In this document: positions 1-5,575 of the stretch, in pieces | How positions within the stretch are numbered: position 1 is the stretch's first letter | How the letters are laid out: each line of letters starts with the position of its first letter | The notes under the pieces: generated by a model | The model's database searches: none | What the model was told of the DNA's origin: nothing | Seen by the model: only the letters and a program-made list of their open reading frames with translations | Program-made: the position numbers and the translations under genes | Virus record (IMG/VR): IMGVR_UViG_3300046002_007662 | Location: 1-22,641 of that record | Origin: a virus | DNA length: 22,641 nt | Direction: 5' to 3' (one strand)

Positions 1-18
1 CGATATCAAGAGGGATTT

Positions 19-942
19 ATGATTGATCTATCCTCATTTGATGTAATCGAGTATCTTCAGGAAGCAGGAATATCATATTCATCATCTGGAAAGAATGTTT
101 CTGAGAACTGGATTGGATTGAGTTGTCCTTTCTGCGGTGACTCATCCAATCATTGTGGAATCAACATTCACACCAAAGCCTTTTCCTGCTTCCGATGTGG
201 AGAAAAAGGACGAGTAACAAAACTGATCATGGCACTGGAAAACAAAGATCCTGCCGGTGCCATGAACACAGTCAAAAAGTTTTTGAAAAAGGAGAAATAT
301 GGCTCCAACTCAAAACGAATTAAACAAACAAGCAATGCGGTGGTGGATGAACTTATCCGCAATGTCACAACACCATTATGCGAAAGAGATGGGGATTACC
401 TTATATCACGAGGATTTGATCCATACACATTGGGAAATGATTATGGAATTCTATCGTGCAAACCGGGATCAGATTATTGCCAAAGAATACTCATACCATA
501 CAACGTTATGGGGAAATCGCTCACATTCTCAACGAGGGATGTATCAGGACTTGCCGAAGTCAAATATCTCCACTGTCCGGCCAGCAAAAGTATACTACCC
601 CCCAAAGAACTCCTATTCGGAATTGACCATTGTACAAAGGATACGTGTGTGGTTGTGGAAGGCGTGTTTGATGTCTTCCGAATTGGTAAGGGATCGGTTG
701 CAACCTCAGGGACTCAGTACACAAGAACGCAACTACTCGCGTTATCTCAATTCAAAAGGATTTTTCTCCTTTTTGACCCGGAACCAAAAGCACAAGTGAT
801 GGCACTCCTATTAGCGAAAGACTTAGGATTCTGTTCCAGTGAAGTTGAAATAATTAAACTGGATGTGGGAGTTGATCCTGGTGATATGAAAGAAGATGAT
901 GTGAAGGTATTACGTAAAGAAGTATTTGGAAAGATTTATTAA
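19..942 (+). CDS. DNA primase, DnaG-type (zinc finger + TOPRIM)
   Basis: Predicted primase of 307 residues that would lay down RNA primers at the phage fork with the helicase encoded at 5576. A CHC2-type zinc finger lies near the N-terminus: C36-x2-C39 and C57-x2-C60, with H45/C46 between them. A TOPRIM fold follows, with the acidic motif VVVEGVFDVF (Glu214) and the metal-binding segment LLFDPEP (Asp253, Glu255). The usual DxD is here D-P-E. The protein is about half the length of bacterial DnaG and lacks an obvious helicase-interaction domain, as is common for phage primases. The start at 19 follows an AGAGGGA ribosome binding site. The gene sits 35 bases upstream of the next one. The family assignment is secure; priming activity is inferred. 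Confidence 0.9.
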   Translation: MIDLSSFDVIEYLQEAGISYSSSGKNVSENWIGLSCPFCGDSSNHCGINIHTKAFSCFRCGEKGRVTKLIMALENKDPAGAMNTVKKFLKKEKYGSNSKRIKQTSNAVVDELIRNVTTPLCERDGDYLISRGFDPYTLGNDYGILSCKPGSDYCQRILIPYNVMGKSLTFSTRDVSGLAEVKYLHCPASKSILPPKELLFGIDHCTKDTCVVVEGVFDVFRIGKGSVATSGTQYTRTQLLALSQFKRIFLLFDPEPKAQVMALLLAKDLGFCSSEVEIIKLDVGVDPGDMKEDDVKVLRKEVFGKIY

Positions 943-977
943 TCAGAATTACAATCCAATCAAAAGGAGTAAAAACA

Positions 978-1811
978 ATGGAATTCAAAGAACTGAAAAC
1001 AGCAGTACAACGGCAATTCAACGAGATGAAGAAGAGTGATCTTTTCAGGGTAAACCTTGATAAAGATCTGCTTTGGGAAATTTATCTATCATCCTTTCCG
1101 GAAGGAACAAATCGTATATTCCGTGAACGAACAGATCATGACTGCCAGTGCTGTAAATCCTTTATCATATCAGTGGGAAATATGGTATCCATTGATAAAG
1201 GAAAGATTGTTTCAATTTGGGATGTTAACGTAGGAGGATTCTATCAAGTAGTAGCTGATGCCATGTCCAAATATGTTAAATCCTATCAAATCGAAAATAT
1301 TTTTCTTCATCCTGAAAAAATAGTAGGAACTGACAAGAACTATCAGCAAGTTCCTACACCAGATGGGTTCGGGACATTAACCTGGGAACATTTCCACATT
1401 CAAATTCCCGATAATTTTTATTGTAAAAATGCTGATATCGGAACACGACTCGGTGAAGTCCGATCAACCAAGGATGTAATGCTTCGGAGTCTCAAGGAAA
1501 TCTCTATTGACTCCATCGACACGGTTCTTGAATTGATCGGGCAGAATTCTCTATATCGAGGAGAAGAAAACAAGTTCGCATTGCAAACATTTTGGGGTTT
1601 CAAGAGGAAATTTGACAAACTCAATACCGACCAAGAAAAGGATATCTTCTGTTGGTCAAACCTTTCCGCCATGCCGACTTCAGTATCCAAGATTCGAGGA
1701 ACATCTATTGGGACTCTGCTTGTTGACTTGTCTGAAGGCGTTGATATGGAAAAGGCCGTTGCATCTTTTGAAGCAAAAGTGACGTGGAGGATTTGTTTGA
1801 TATCCCATTAA
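978..1811 (+). CDS. Conserved phage protein of unknown function, probably C-terminally truncated
   Basis: Codes for 277 residues, starting after a good AAAGGAG site. The body contains a Cys motif (D-C-Q-C-C-K, about residues 55-60), then segments such as SIWDVNVGGFYQVVADAM, TWEHFHIQIP and GTLLVDLSEGVDMEKAV. From memory, these belong to a large phage protein family of unknown function whose members continue well beyond the conserved SFEAKV segment. Here the reading frame goes off after that segment (about residue 268) into nine unrelated residues and stops at 1811. This suggests a deletion or frameshift. The last 28 bases overlap the next gene in another frame. No enzymatic function can be assigned. 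The gene looks real from codon structure and ribosome binding site; truncation rests on recollection of the family and needs an alignment. Confidence 0.7.
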   Translation: MEFKELKTAVQRQFNEMKKSDLFRVNLDKDLLWEIYLSSFPEGTNRIFRERTDHDCQCCKSFIISVGNMVSIDKGKIVSIWDVNVGGFYQVVADAMSKYVKSYQIENIFLHPEKIVGTDKNYQQVPTPDGFGTLTWEHFHIQIPDNFYCKNADIGTRLGEVRSTKDVMLRSLKEISIDSIDTVLELIGQNSLYRGEENKFALQTFWGFKRKFDKLNTDQEKDIFCWSNLSAMPTSVSKIRGTSIGTLLVDLSEGVDMEKAVASFEAKVTWRICLISH

Positions 1812-2113
1812 TATCGTCAAGAGGAAAAGCCAACCTGGACGATATCGCCCGTGGACTTTCCAAACAAGTAAGGGAAGCGGAAACCGAATCCTTCGTAATC
1901 AGACCTCCGAAGGCTGATGAATCCGTTGCCCTGAAGTTGGAAGTTGTAAAGCGTATCATCACTGTACGACTGGCTGAAGCAGAGGAAGCAAAACTGAAAA
2001 AGGACAATAAAGAAAAGAAACAAAGGTTGCTTTCCCTGATTGCCCAAAAGGAAGATGAACAACTTGTTGGGCAGTCTATCGATGATTTGAGAAAAATGGT
2101 CGAGGAACTGTAA
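1784..2113 (+). CDS. Small charged coiled-coil protein, unknown function
   Basis: Codes for 109 residues. The only plausible start preserving the N-terminal segment MEDLFDIPLISSRGKA is the GTG at 1784; the frame is closed by a TGA at 1769-1771. There is no clear Shine-Dalgarno sequence before it, unlike nearly every other gene here, so translation probably depends on ribosomes finishing the overlapping upstream gene. The C-terminal half (from about residue 60) is rich in Lys, Glu and Arg, is predicted helical and probably forms a coiled coil, ending in SIDDLRKMVEEL. It resembles small phage proteins usually found just after the family of the upstream gene, but no function is known. A terminator follows eight bases after the stop. 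Confidence 0.65.
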   Translation: MEDLFDIPLISSRGKANLDDIARGLSKQVREAETESFVIRPPKADESVALKLEVVKRIITVRLAEAEEAKLKKDNKEKKQRLLSLIAQKEDEQLVGQSIDDLRKMVEEL

Positions 2114-2120
2114 TCTCAGG

Positions 2121-2168
2121 ATACTCATCGTACTTAAATTACCAAGTGCGATGAGTATTGGTTTTAAT
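2121..2168 (+). terminator. Rho-independent terminator
   Basis: A 15-base stem, ATACTCATCGTACTT (2121-2135) with AAGTGCGATGAGTAT (2144-2158), pairs completely if one G-U wobble is allowed. The loop has 8 bases, and TGGTTTTAATTT follows. It starts eight bases after the stop codon at 2113 and would end the primase transcript. Confidence 0.8.
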
Positions 2169-2205
2169 TTGAAATAAACGAAAGCGAAATAAAAGGCATA
2201 GTGGA

Positions 2206-2562
2206 ATGAGCGCAAAGAAAGCCATCAGAGCGTACTGTATGTGGTGTACACAGAGTTCCTATTCGGAGATAACAAAATGCCCTGCAAGTGATTGCACCAT
2301 CTGGACTTTCCGAGAAGGACTTACCGTTAAAGGCGAATCAAAGCAAAAAGCGATAAGAAAAAAGTGTGCTGACTGTAACCAAACCAATCGAACCGGAATA
2401 TGCAAAGAAAAGACATGTCCTCTATTTCCATATCGTGATGGACATCGACCGGTCAGTGAAGATCATGTGAAAAAGGTCATATCACCGGAGCAACTGGCAA
2501 AGATGCAAGCCGCAAACCCTGTTAGAAGGCGTTTAATAGGCTCAGACGAAAAAAGATCTTGA
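2206..2562 (+). CDS. Small protein with two tandem four-cysteine zinc motifs
   Basis: Codes for 118 residues, starting 10 bases after AAAAGG. It carries two copies of a four-cysteine unit. The first has C11-x2-C14-x10-C25-x4-C30, introduced by KKAIRAYC and followed by TIWTFREG. The second has C54-x2-C57-x8-C66-x4-C71, introduced by QKAIRKKC and followed by PLFPYRDGHRP. The pattern (K)AIR-x2-C-x2-C...CP...C-P-L-x-P-Y-R is frequent in small phage and prophage proteins, usually once; here it is duplicated within one chain. Each unit probably binds one zinc ion. The role is unknown; nucleic-acid binding is a guess. The gene lies alone between a terminator and a tandem promoter region. Confidence 0.8.
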   Translation: MSAKKAIRAYCMWCTQSSYSEITKCPASDCTIWTFREGLTVKGESKQKAIRKKCADCNQTNRTGICKEKTCPLFPYRDGHRPVSEDHVKKVISPEQLAKMQAANPVRRRLIGSDEKRS

Positions 2563-2586
2563 CAATGAGTTTCGGTTCATTATAGG
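2559..2586 (+). promoter_or_regulatory. Sigma70-type promoter P1
   Basis: A perfect -35 box TTGACA (2559-2564) is followed after 16 bases by TATAGG (2581-2586), matching the consensus -10 at 4 of 6 positions. It overlaps the stop codon of the preceding gene. Start of transcription would be near 2593. It would drive the small-RNA region and possibly read on into the genes from 3104. Confidence 0.55.
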
Positions 2587-2619
2587 GTAATTGTGTCTTT
2601 GGCAGAGACAATTTTCGGC

Positions 2620-2648
2620 TTGACGGCCCGAAAAAAATTTGATAGTAT
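2620..2648 (+). promoter_or_regulatory. Sigma70-type promoter P2 inside an inverted repeat
   Basis: TTGACG (2620-2625), a 17-base spacer and TAGTAT (2643-2648), which matches the -10 at 4 of 6 positions. The -35 box lies between the arms TTTTCGG (about 2612-2618) and CCGAAAA (about 2628-2634), so the site could form a small hairpin or be an operator. Start of transcription would be near 2655. Confidence 0.45.
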
Positions 2649-2654
2649 CCATTT

Positions 2655-2739
2655 ATAAGTTGTCGAAGGATTCGTCTCCTTCTTTTCTGCCAAAGGCCCC
2701 GTTAGAACTTAATTGATCTAACGGGGTTTTTCTTTTTCT
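2655..2739 (+). ncRNA. Candidate small RNA, about 85 bases
   Basis: The stretch between promoter P2 and a strong terminator has no reading frame and would give a short RNA. It holds a hairpin GAAGGA (2665-2670) / TCCTTC (2677-2682) with a 6-base loop, then a pyrimidine-rich single strand, then the terminator hairpin. The 3' arm contains CTCCTT, the complement of the AAGGAG ribosome binding sites used throughout this window. A longer version from P1 (about 2593) could also form a long-range stem: CTTTGGCAGA (2597-2606) pairs perfectly with TCTGCCAAAG (2686-2695). No known RNA family is recognised. Confidence 0.4.
2697..2739 (+). terminator. Strong Rho-independent terminator
   Basis: A perfect 10-base stem CCCCGTTAGA (2697-2706) / TCTAACGGGG (2717-2726), a 10-base loop, then TTTTTCTTTTTCT. 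This is a classic intrinsic terminator located fewer than 100 bases after two promoters and not preceded by a gene in the same transcript. Confidence 0.9.
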
Positions 2740-2790
2740 GAATGGGCATCCCGCCAGACATCGCATATATCATCAACCAACCAACCAAAT

Positions 2791-2806
2791 CCTTAATATA
2801 TTAAGG
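2791..2806. repeat. Perfect 16-base palindrome
   Basis: CCTTAATATATTAAGG is fully self-complementary and AT-rich in its centre. It could be a protein-binding site or part of an unwinding element. It is preceded by tandem CCAA repeats. Confidence 0.6.
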
Positions 2807-2894
2807 TCAGTTGAGCCTTGTGTGGCCTGAAACAATAGCACTCCCTGATTTGGCGTATAGCCACCCCGTAACTTTCCAAAATTGGATGGGGGAT

Positions 2895-2972
2895 TCGTTT
2901 GGGGAACAATATGGGTGCGACATATTGTAACGGACTGTAACGAGTTGCCTGGGAGTCCATATCACCAAACGA
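2895..2972. other. Three-way-junction-like inverted repeat set
   Basis: A closing stem TCGTTTGG (2895-2902) / CCAAACGA (2965-2972) is perfect over 8 pairs. Inside are two hairpins: CAATATG (2907-2913) / CATATTG (2921-2927) with a 7-base loop, and GGACT (2932-2936) / AGTCC (2954-2958) with a 17-base loop. Adjacent is AGCGTTT (2972-2978) / AAACGCT (2981-2987). It is not a tRNA: there is no T-arm consensus and only two internal arms. Confidence 0.45.
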
Positions 2973-3018
2973 GCGTTTTTAAACGCTATCGAAACAAATG
3001 ACCGAGATGATGATAATT

Positions 3019-3060
3019 CCCCCCTATATGTTAGGATTTAGGATTCTGCATATAGGGGGG
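3019..3060. repeat. Strong hairpin with flanking direct repeats
   Basis: CCCCCCTATATG (3019-3030) pairs perfectly with CATATAGGGGGG (3049-3060). The 18-base loop contains a direct repeat TTAGGAT-TTAGGAT. The hairpin is bracketed by direct repeats GATAATTC at 3012-3019 and 3060-3067. There is no T-run after it, so it is not a standard terminator. It lies 44 bases before the start codon at 3104 and may affect that leader. Confidence 0.6.
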
Positions 3061-3103
3061 ATAATTCTCACTTCATTCCCTCAATGATAATAAAAGGATT
3101 TAT

Positions 3104-3325
3104 ATGTATAAACAACAATCAAGATTCTTCAGGCGTTTAACATTATTTGATTTCACTACTGCTTCAGGATTAATAAGCCCATCTATTCCTGATCCAGATC
3201 GAAAGATAAAACGTAAAAAAGTAAAATGGAAAAGAAACGATAAAAGACTGGATATAATAACAAAATCCTTAAATATCGTAAGGATTAGTGACAACGTGGT
3301 TAAACGAGTAAAGAAGGAAATATGA
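3104..3325 (+). CDS. Small basic protein, unknown function
   Basis: Codes for 73 residues, very rich in Lys and Arg (for example RKIKRKKVKWKRNDKR), with no cysteine-pair motif or membrane segment. The start follows AAAAGGA with good spacing. Its stop overlaps the next start (ATGA at 3322-3325), indicating coupled translation. A strongly basic small phage protein may bind nucleic acid, but nothing in the sequence identifies a family. It is the first gene after the long non-coding region. Confidence 0.65.
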   Translation: MYKQQSRFFRRLTLFDFTTASGLISPSIPDPDRKIKRKKVKWKRNDKRLDIITKSLNIVRISDNVVKRVKKEI

Positions 3326-3507
3326 AAAACTACGGAAAAGCTAAAAAAACAGAAATTCCTTGTATTAAGTGCAAATTCTCAAGAGAAACATCTTATGCTA
3401 AGGAAGTGAAAGTGAAAAGAATAAGATGTCGATATCTTGGTATAGATTCAAAAGTCGGCGCACGTATGACATGTGATTACGCAACTCTTTCTAATAAGGA
3501 GCGATAA
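3322..3507 (+). CDS. Small four-cysteine protein, possible zinc binder
   Basis: Codes for 61 residues with C14-x2-C17-x18-C36-x14-C51, a plausible single zinc site, in a basic background. The start overlaps the preceding stop. The stop codon at 3505-3507 is immediately followed by the next ATG. It resembles the many small zinc-binding proteins of unknown role in phage early regions; no specific family is recognised. Confidence 0.65.
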   Translation: MKNYGKAKKTEIPCIKCKFSRETSYAKEVKVKRIRCRYLGIDSKVGARMTCDYATLSNKER

Positions 3508-4317
3508 ATGGCATTATTGATCAAAAGGAAACCAAAACAAGTCAGTATGCGTGAAAAACTGAATCAAGCTTCAGTTCAAGAGGCTGAACAGTTAAGTCTT
3601 AACAAGGAAACGGAAGCTGATGAATTCCTAAACAAGGTTCTTGCTTCTCCTATCCAAGAAATCATTCAGGAGTTCTATATTAACACTCCGATCATGCCTT
3701 CCAGTAGACTTCCTTTTCACATGAAATCAGGATTTAATAAAGGTGTGAAGTATATCCACAAGGCATTGCGTGGAACCCTGTACAAGGACACAGAGTTTGA
3801 TGATCTCAATAGAAAGTTCACCATTGAAGAAATCCTAAATTCAGTGATGATTCACAAACTGGCATTAACTCCTGATTACCGGCCTGTTGAAAAGAAGTTC
3901 CTCCGTGTTAACCTGGATCAATTCTTTCTAAATCCTTATTCAAAATCCATTGGGAAATCATTCTTTTTGTACTGGATGAATAATGATCCACTGCCGGTGG
4001 TTAAACTGATGGTTGATGCAAATCCTGATATCACTGAGGAAATCATTCGATTGTTTGAATGGCATAACCTAACCCATGACGATATCAATTATGTCATTAA
4101 AGGAGTTGAGATATTCAAAAGAGTATTCTCAACTGTCACCATCTCTCCTATATTTGTTCGACTTATGATTCCTAAAAAACTTGCAGAAATAATCTGGACT
4201 ATCCTTACAGATGTATTTGAATCAGTGAACAAACCTGTACTTCCTAAATATATGGCATCACCAAAATACGTAGGATGGATCGAGAAGGGACTTGCCGAAT
4301 CTGATTACGTAATATAA
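3508..4317 (+). CDS. Hypothetical protein, 269 residues
   Basis: Starts directly after the previous stop, with AAGGAG 8 bases upstream. The N-terminal 40 residues are charged and probably disordered (MALLIKRKPKQVSMREKL). The rest is a mixed helical, soluble sequence with no transmembrane segment, nucleotide-binding loop or metal motif that I recognise. Notable conserved-looking segments are FHMKSGFNKGVKYIHKALRG and FLYWMNNDPLPVVKLMVD. Position in the early/replication region suggests a role in phage takeover or DNA metabolism, but no function can be given. Confidence 0.75.
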   Translation: MALLIKRKPKQVSMREKLNQASVQEAEQLSLNKETEADEFLNKVLASPIQEIIQEFYINTPIMPSSRLPFHMKSGFNKGVKYIHKALRGTLYKDTEFDDLNRKFTIEEILNSVMIHKLALTPDYRPVEKKFLRVNLDQFFLNPYSKSIGKSFFLYWMNNDPLPVVKLMVDANPDITEEIIRLFEWHNLTHDDINYVIKGVEIFKRVFSTVTISPIFVRLMIPKKLAEIIWTILTDVFESVNKPVLPKYMASPKYVGWIEKGLAESDYVI

Positions 4318-4326
4318 GGAGTAATT

Positions 4327-4560
4327 ATGACAAAAGTGCATGTTGTGACATTTTGGTCAGTGATGATGGAAAAAGCAAAAGCTTTGGGAAAGGCTGAGTT
4401 GTCCGGAGATAAGGAAGCTTTCGAAAAAGCCAAATCTGATCATGATTCCTATAAGGAACTTGTTCTGATGTCCGATGAGGTTGTTCTACCTGGAAATCCT
4501 ATAAGAAGTCTTCCGCCTGAAAATTCTCAACGACCTATAACAATCAATATTAATGGATAA
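4327..4560 (+). CDS. Hypothetical protein, 77 residues
   Basis: Start follows AAGGAGTAATT. The first half is helical (FWSVMMEKAKALGKAELSGD then EAFEKAKSDHDSYKELVLMS). The C-terminal part, rich in Pro and Asn and ending ITINING, is probably extended. The helical part looks like those of small proteins that cap or pair with larger complexes, but there is no recognised family. Confidence 0.65.
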   Translation: MTKVHVVTFWSVMMEKAKALGKAELSGDKEAFEKAKSDHDSYKELVLMSDEVVLPGNPIRSLPPENSQRPITINING

Positions 4561-4572
4561 AGGAGTAAATTA

Positions 4573-4734
4573 ATGAAAGAATACTTAGAAGATAAAGATT
4601 TAATAGAAGTAGCAAAAAGAAGTCCGGAGCTTATATTTGACCATTATAGCGAAATACCAAGGACTGAAGAAAGTATGGAAGCTTACCGGATTGCTTCTCA
4701 ATTAGTGAAAAAAAGGGAGACAAAAGGATATTAA
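4573..4734 (+). CDS. Hypothetical small protein, 53 residues
   Basis: ATG at 4573 follows AAAGGAG with an 8-base spacer, and the stop is one base before the next gene's start. The product is acidic and helical (MKEYLEDKDLIEVAKRSPEL at the start, YRIASQLVKKRETKGY at the end). Good spacing, ribosome binding site and fit between neighbours support a real gene despite its length. No function is recognised. Confidence 0.65.
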   Translation: MKEYLEDKDLIEVAKRSPELIFDHYSEIPRTEESMEAYRIASQLVKKRETKGY

Positions 4735-4735
4735 T

Positions 4736-5263
4736 ATGTCAACCGTGTGGTTTACTGCGGATCAACACTTTGGGCATGAGGGTATCATAACTTCCTGCAA
4801 TCGGCCTTTCCGAACTGCAAAACAGATGGATAAGGAAATCATTAAACGATATAGAGAAGTGGTAGGTAAAGACGACATCGTGTACTTCATTGGGGATTTT
4901 AGTCTGAAGACTTCTGAATATCTGACCTTCTACCGGCGCATCATGGAACAATTGCCTGGGACCAAACATCTGATCCTGGGTAATCACGACAGCCTGAAAC
5001 CATTTGTTTATGAGGATCTTGGGTTTCAATCTGTTCATACATCCTTAATTTTCCGTGACGAAAATCTCAATTACTTCATTTTGAGACATGATCCTGGACA
5101 AGCTTACCAAAATACTTCATTGTTTTGGTTGTGTGGTCATGTACATACTGCTTATCAAACGTGCGGAAATGTGGTAAATGTGGGAATTGATGTGTGTGAT
5201 TTTTATCCTGTATCGCTTAATATAGTTAAACATTTGATTGACCAAATGGAGGATAGAAAATGA
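4736..5263 (+). CDS. Calcineurin-like metallophosphoesterase
   Basis: A 175-residue protein with the complete two-metal phosphoesterase signature: D9-x-H11 (ADQHFGHEG), G-D54-F, G-N83-H84-D85, H118 (LRHDPGQ), G-H135-V-H137 and the closing VNVGID. It belongs to the compact phage and bacterial phosphoesterase group that hydrolyses phosphomonoesters or phosphodiesters. The substrate is not known; end processing of DNA or RNA, or nucleotide hydrolysis, are possibilities. No signal peptide is seen, so it acts in the cytoplasm. Start follows AAAAGGA; the stop overlaps the next gene as ATGA. All metal ligands are present, so it should be active. Confidence 0.9.
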   Translation: MSTVWFTADQHFGHEGIITSCNRPFRTAKQMDKEIIKRYREVVGKDDIVYFIGDFSLKTSEYLTFYRRIMEQLPGTKHLILGNHDSLKPFVYEDLGFQSVHTSLIFRDENLNYFILRHDPGQAYQNTSLFWLCGHVHTAYQTCGNVVNVGIDVCDFYPVSLNIVKHLIDQMEDRK

Positions 5264-5562
5264 AGAAGTATTTTTGTAATGCTTGTAATAACGAAATTAA
5301 GGCACTCCTTGTGGGAAATTTTATGACACGGGATATCGTGTTAAAAGATGGACTATTCAATAAAACTAAAGTTCAATTACAAGTTGGTATTGATGTGAAT
5401 GCAGATGATTTCAATATCTGTTCACATTGCTTATTGGATGAAGTTTATAAAATTGATACTCGTCCTGAATACCGAAAAGCCATTTTAGACTTACAAAATG
5501 AATCGGAAAGTGTTGAATCAAATTGTAAACGTCCAGGAGAGTATCTTCCCATAGAACCGTGA
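5260..5562 (+). CDS. Small protein with split zinc ribbon, unknown function
   Basis: Codes for 100 residues. Two cysteine pairs, C6-x2-C9 (FCNACN) and C54-x2-C57 (ICSHC), could form a zinc ribbon around a central beta-rich segment. The C-terminus is acidic. The start overlaps the phosphoesterase stop, so the two are translationally coupled and may work together, but no family is recognised. Confidence 0.7.
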   Translation: MKKYFCNACNNEIKALLVGNFMTRDIVLKDGLFNKTKVQLQVGIDVNADDFNICSHCLLDEVYKIDTRPEYRKAILDLQNESESVESNCKRPGEYLPIEP

Positions 5563-5575
5563 AAGGATTTGCTTC

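Larger units (their letters stand above)
2740..3103. other. Gene-free region with dense inverted repeats
   Basis: About 360 bases without a supportable gene; the only short frame (ATG at 2744, 20 codons) has no ribosome binding site. It contains three CCAA-type repeats (2775-2789), a perfect 16-base palindrome (2791-2806), a nested hairpin (CCCC 2864-2867 and TCCAA 2875-2879 pairing with 2882-2891), a three-way-junction-like structure (2895-2972), a short perfect hairpin (2972-2987) and a GC-rich 12-base-pair hairpin (3019-3060). Two direct TGTAACG repeats occur 10 bases apart (2926-2932 and 2936-2942). The density suggests a structured RNA leader, a replication origin or a control site, but nothing known is matched. 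Confidence 0.5.

Noticed and set aside
299-799. A 166-codon frame on the + strand inside the primase gene
   Set aside because: It overlaps the primase in another frame. The primase has zinc finger and TOPRIM motifs and the better ribosome binding site, so this frame is a shadow.
2744-2806. Short frame of 20 codons after the terminator
   Set aside because: No ribosome binding site, and it ends inside the palindrome; it is probably chance.
2895-2972. tRNA gene
   Set aside because: The closing stem resembles an acceptor stem, but there are only two internal arms, no T-loop consensus and no plausible anticodon arm.
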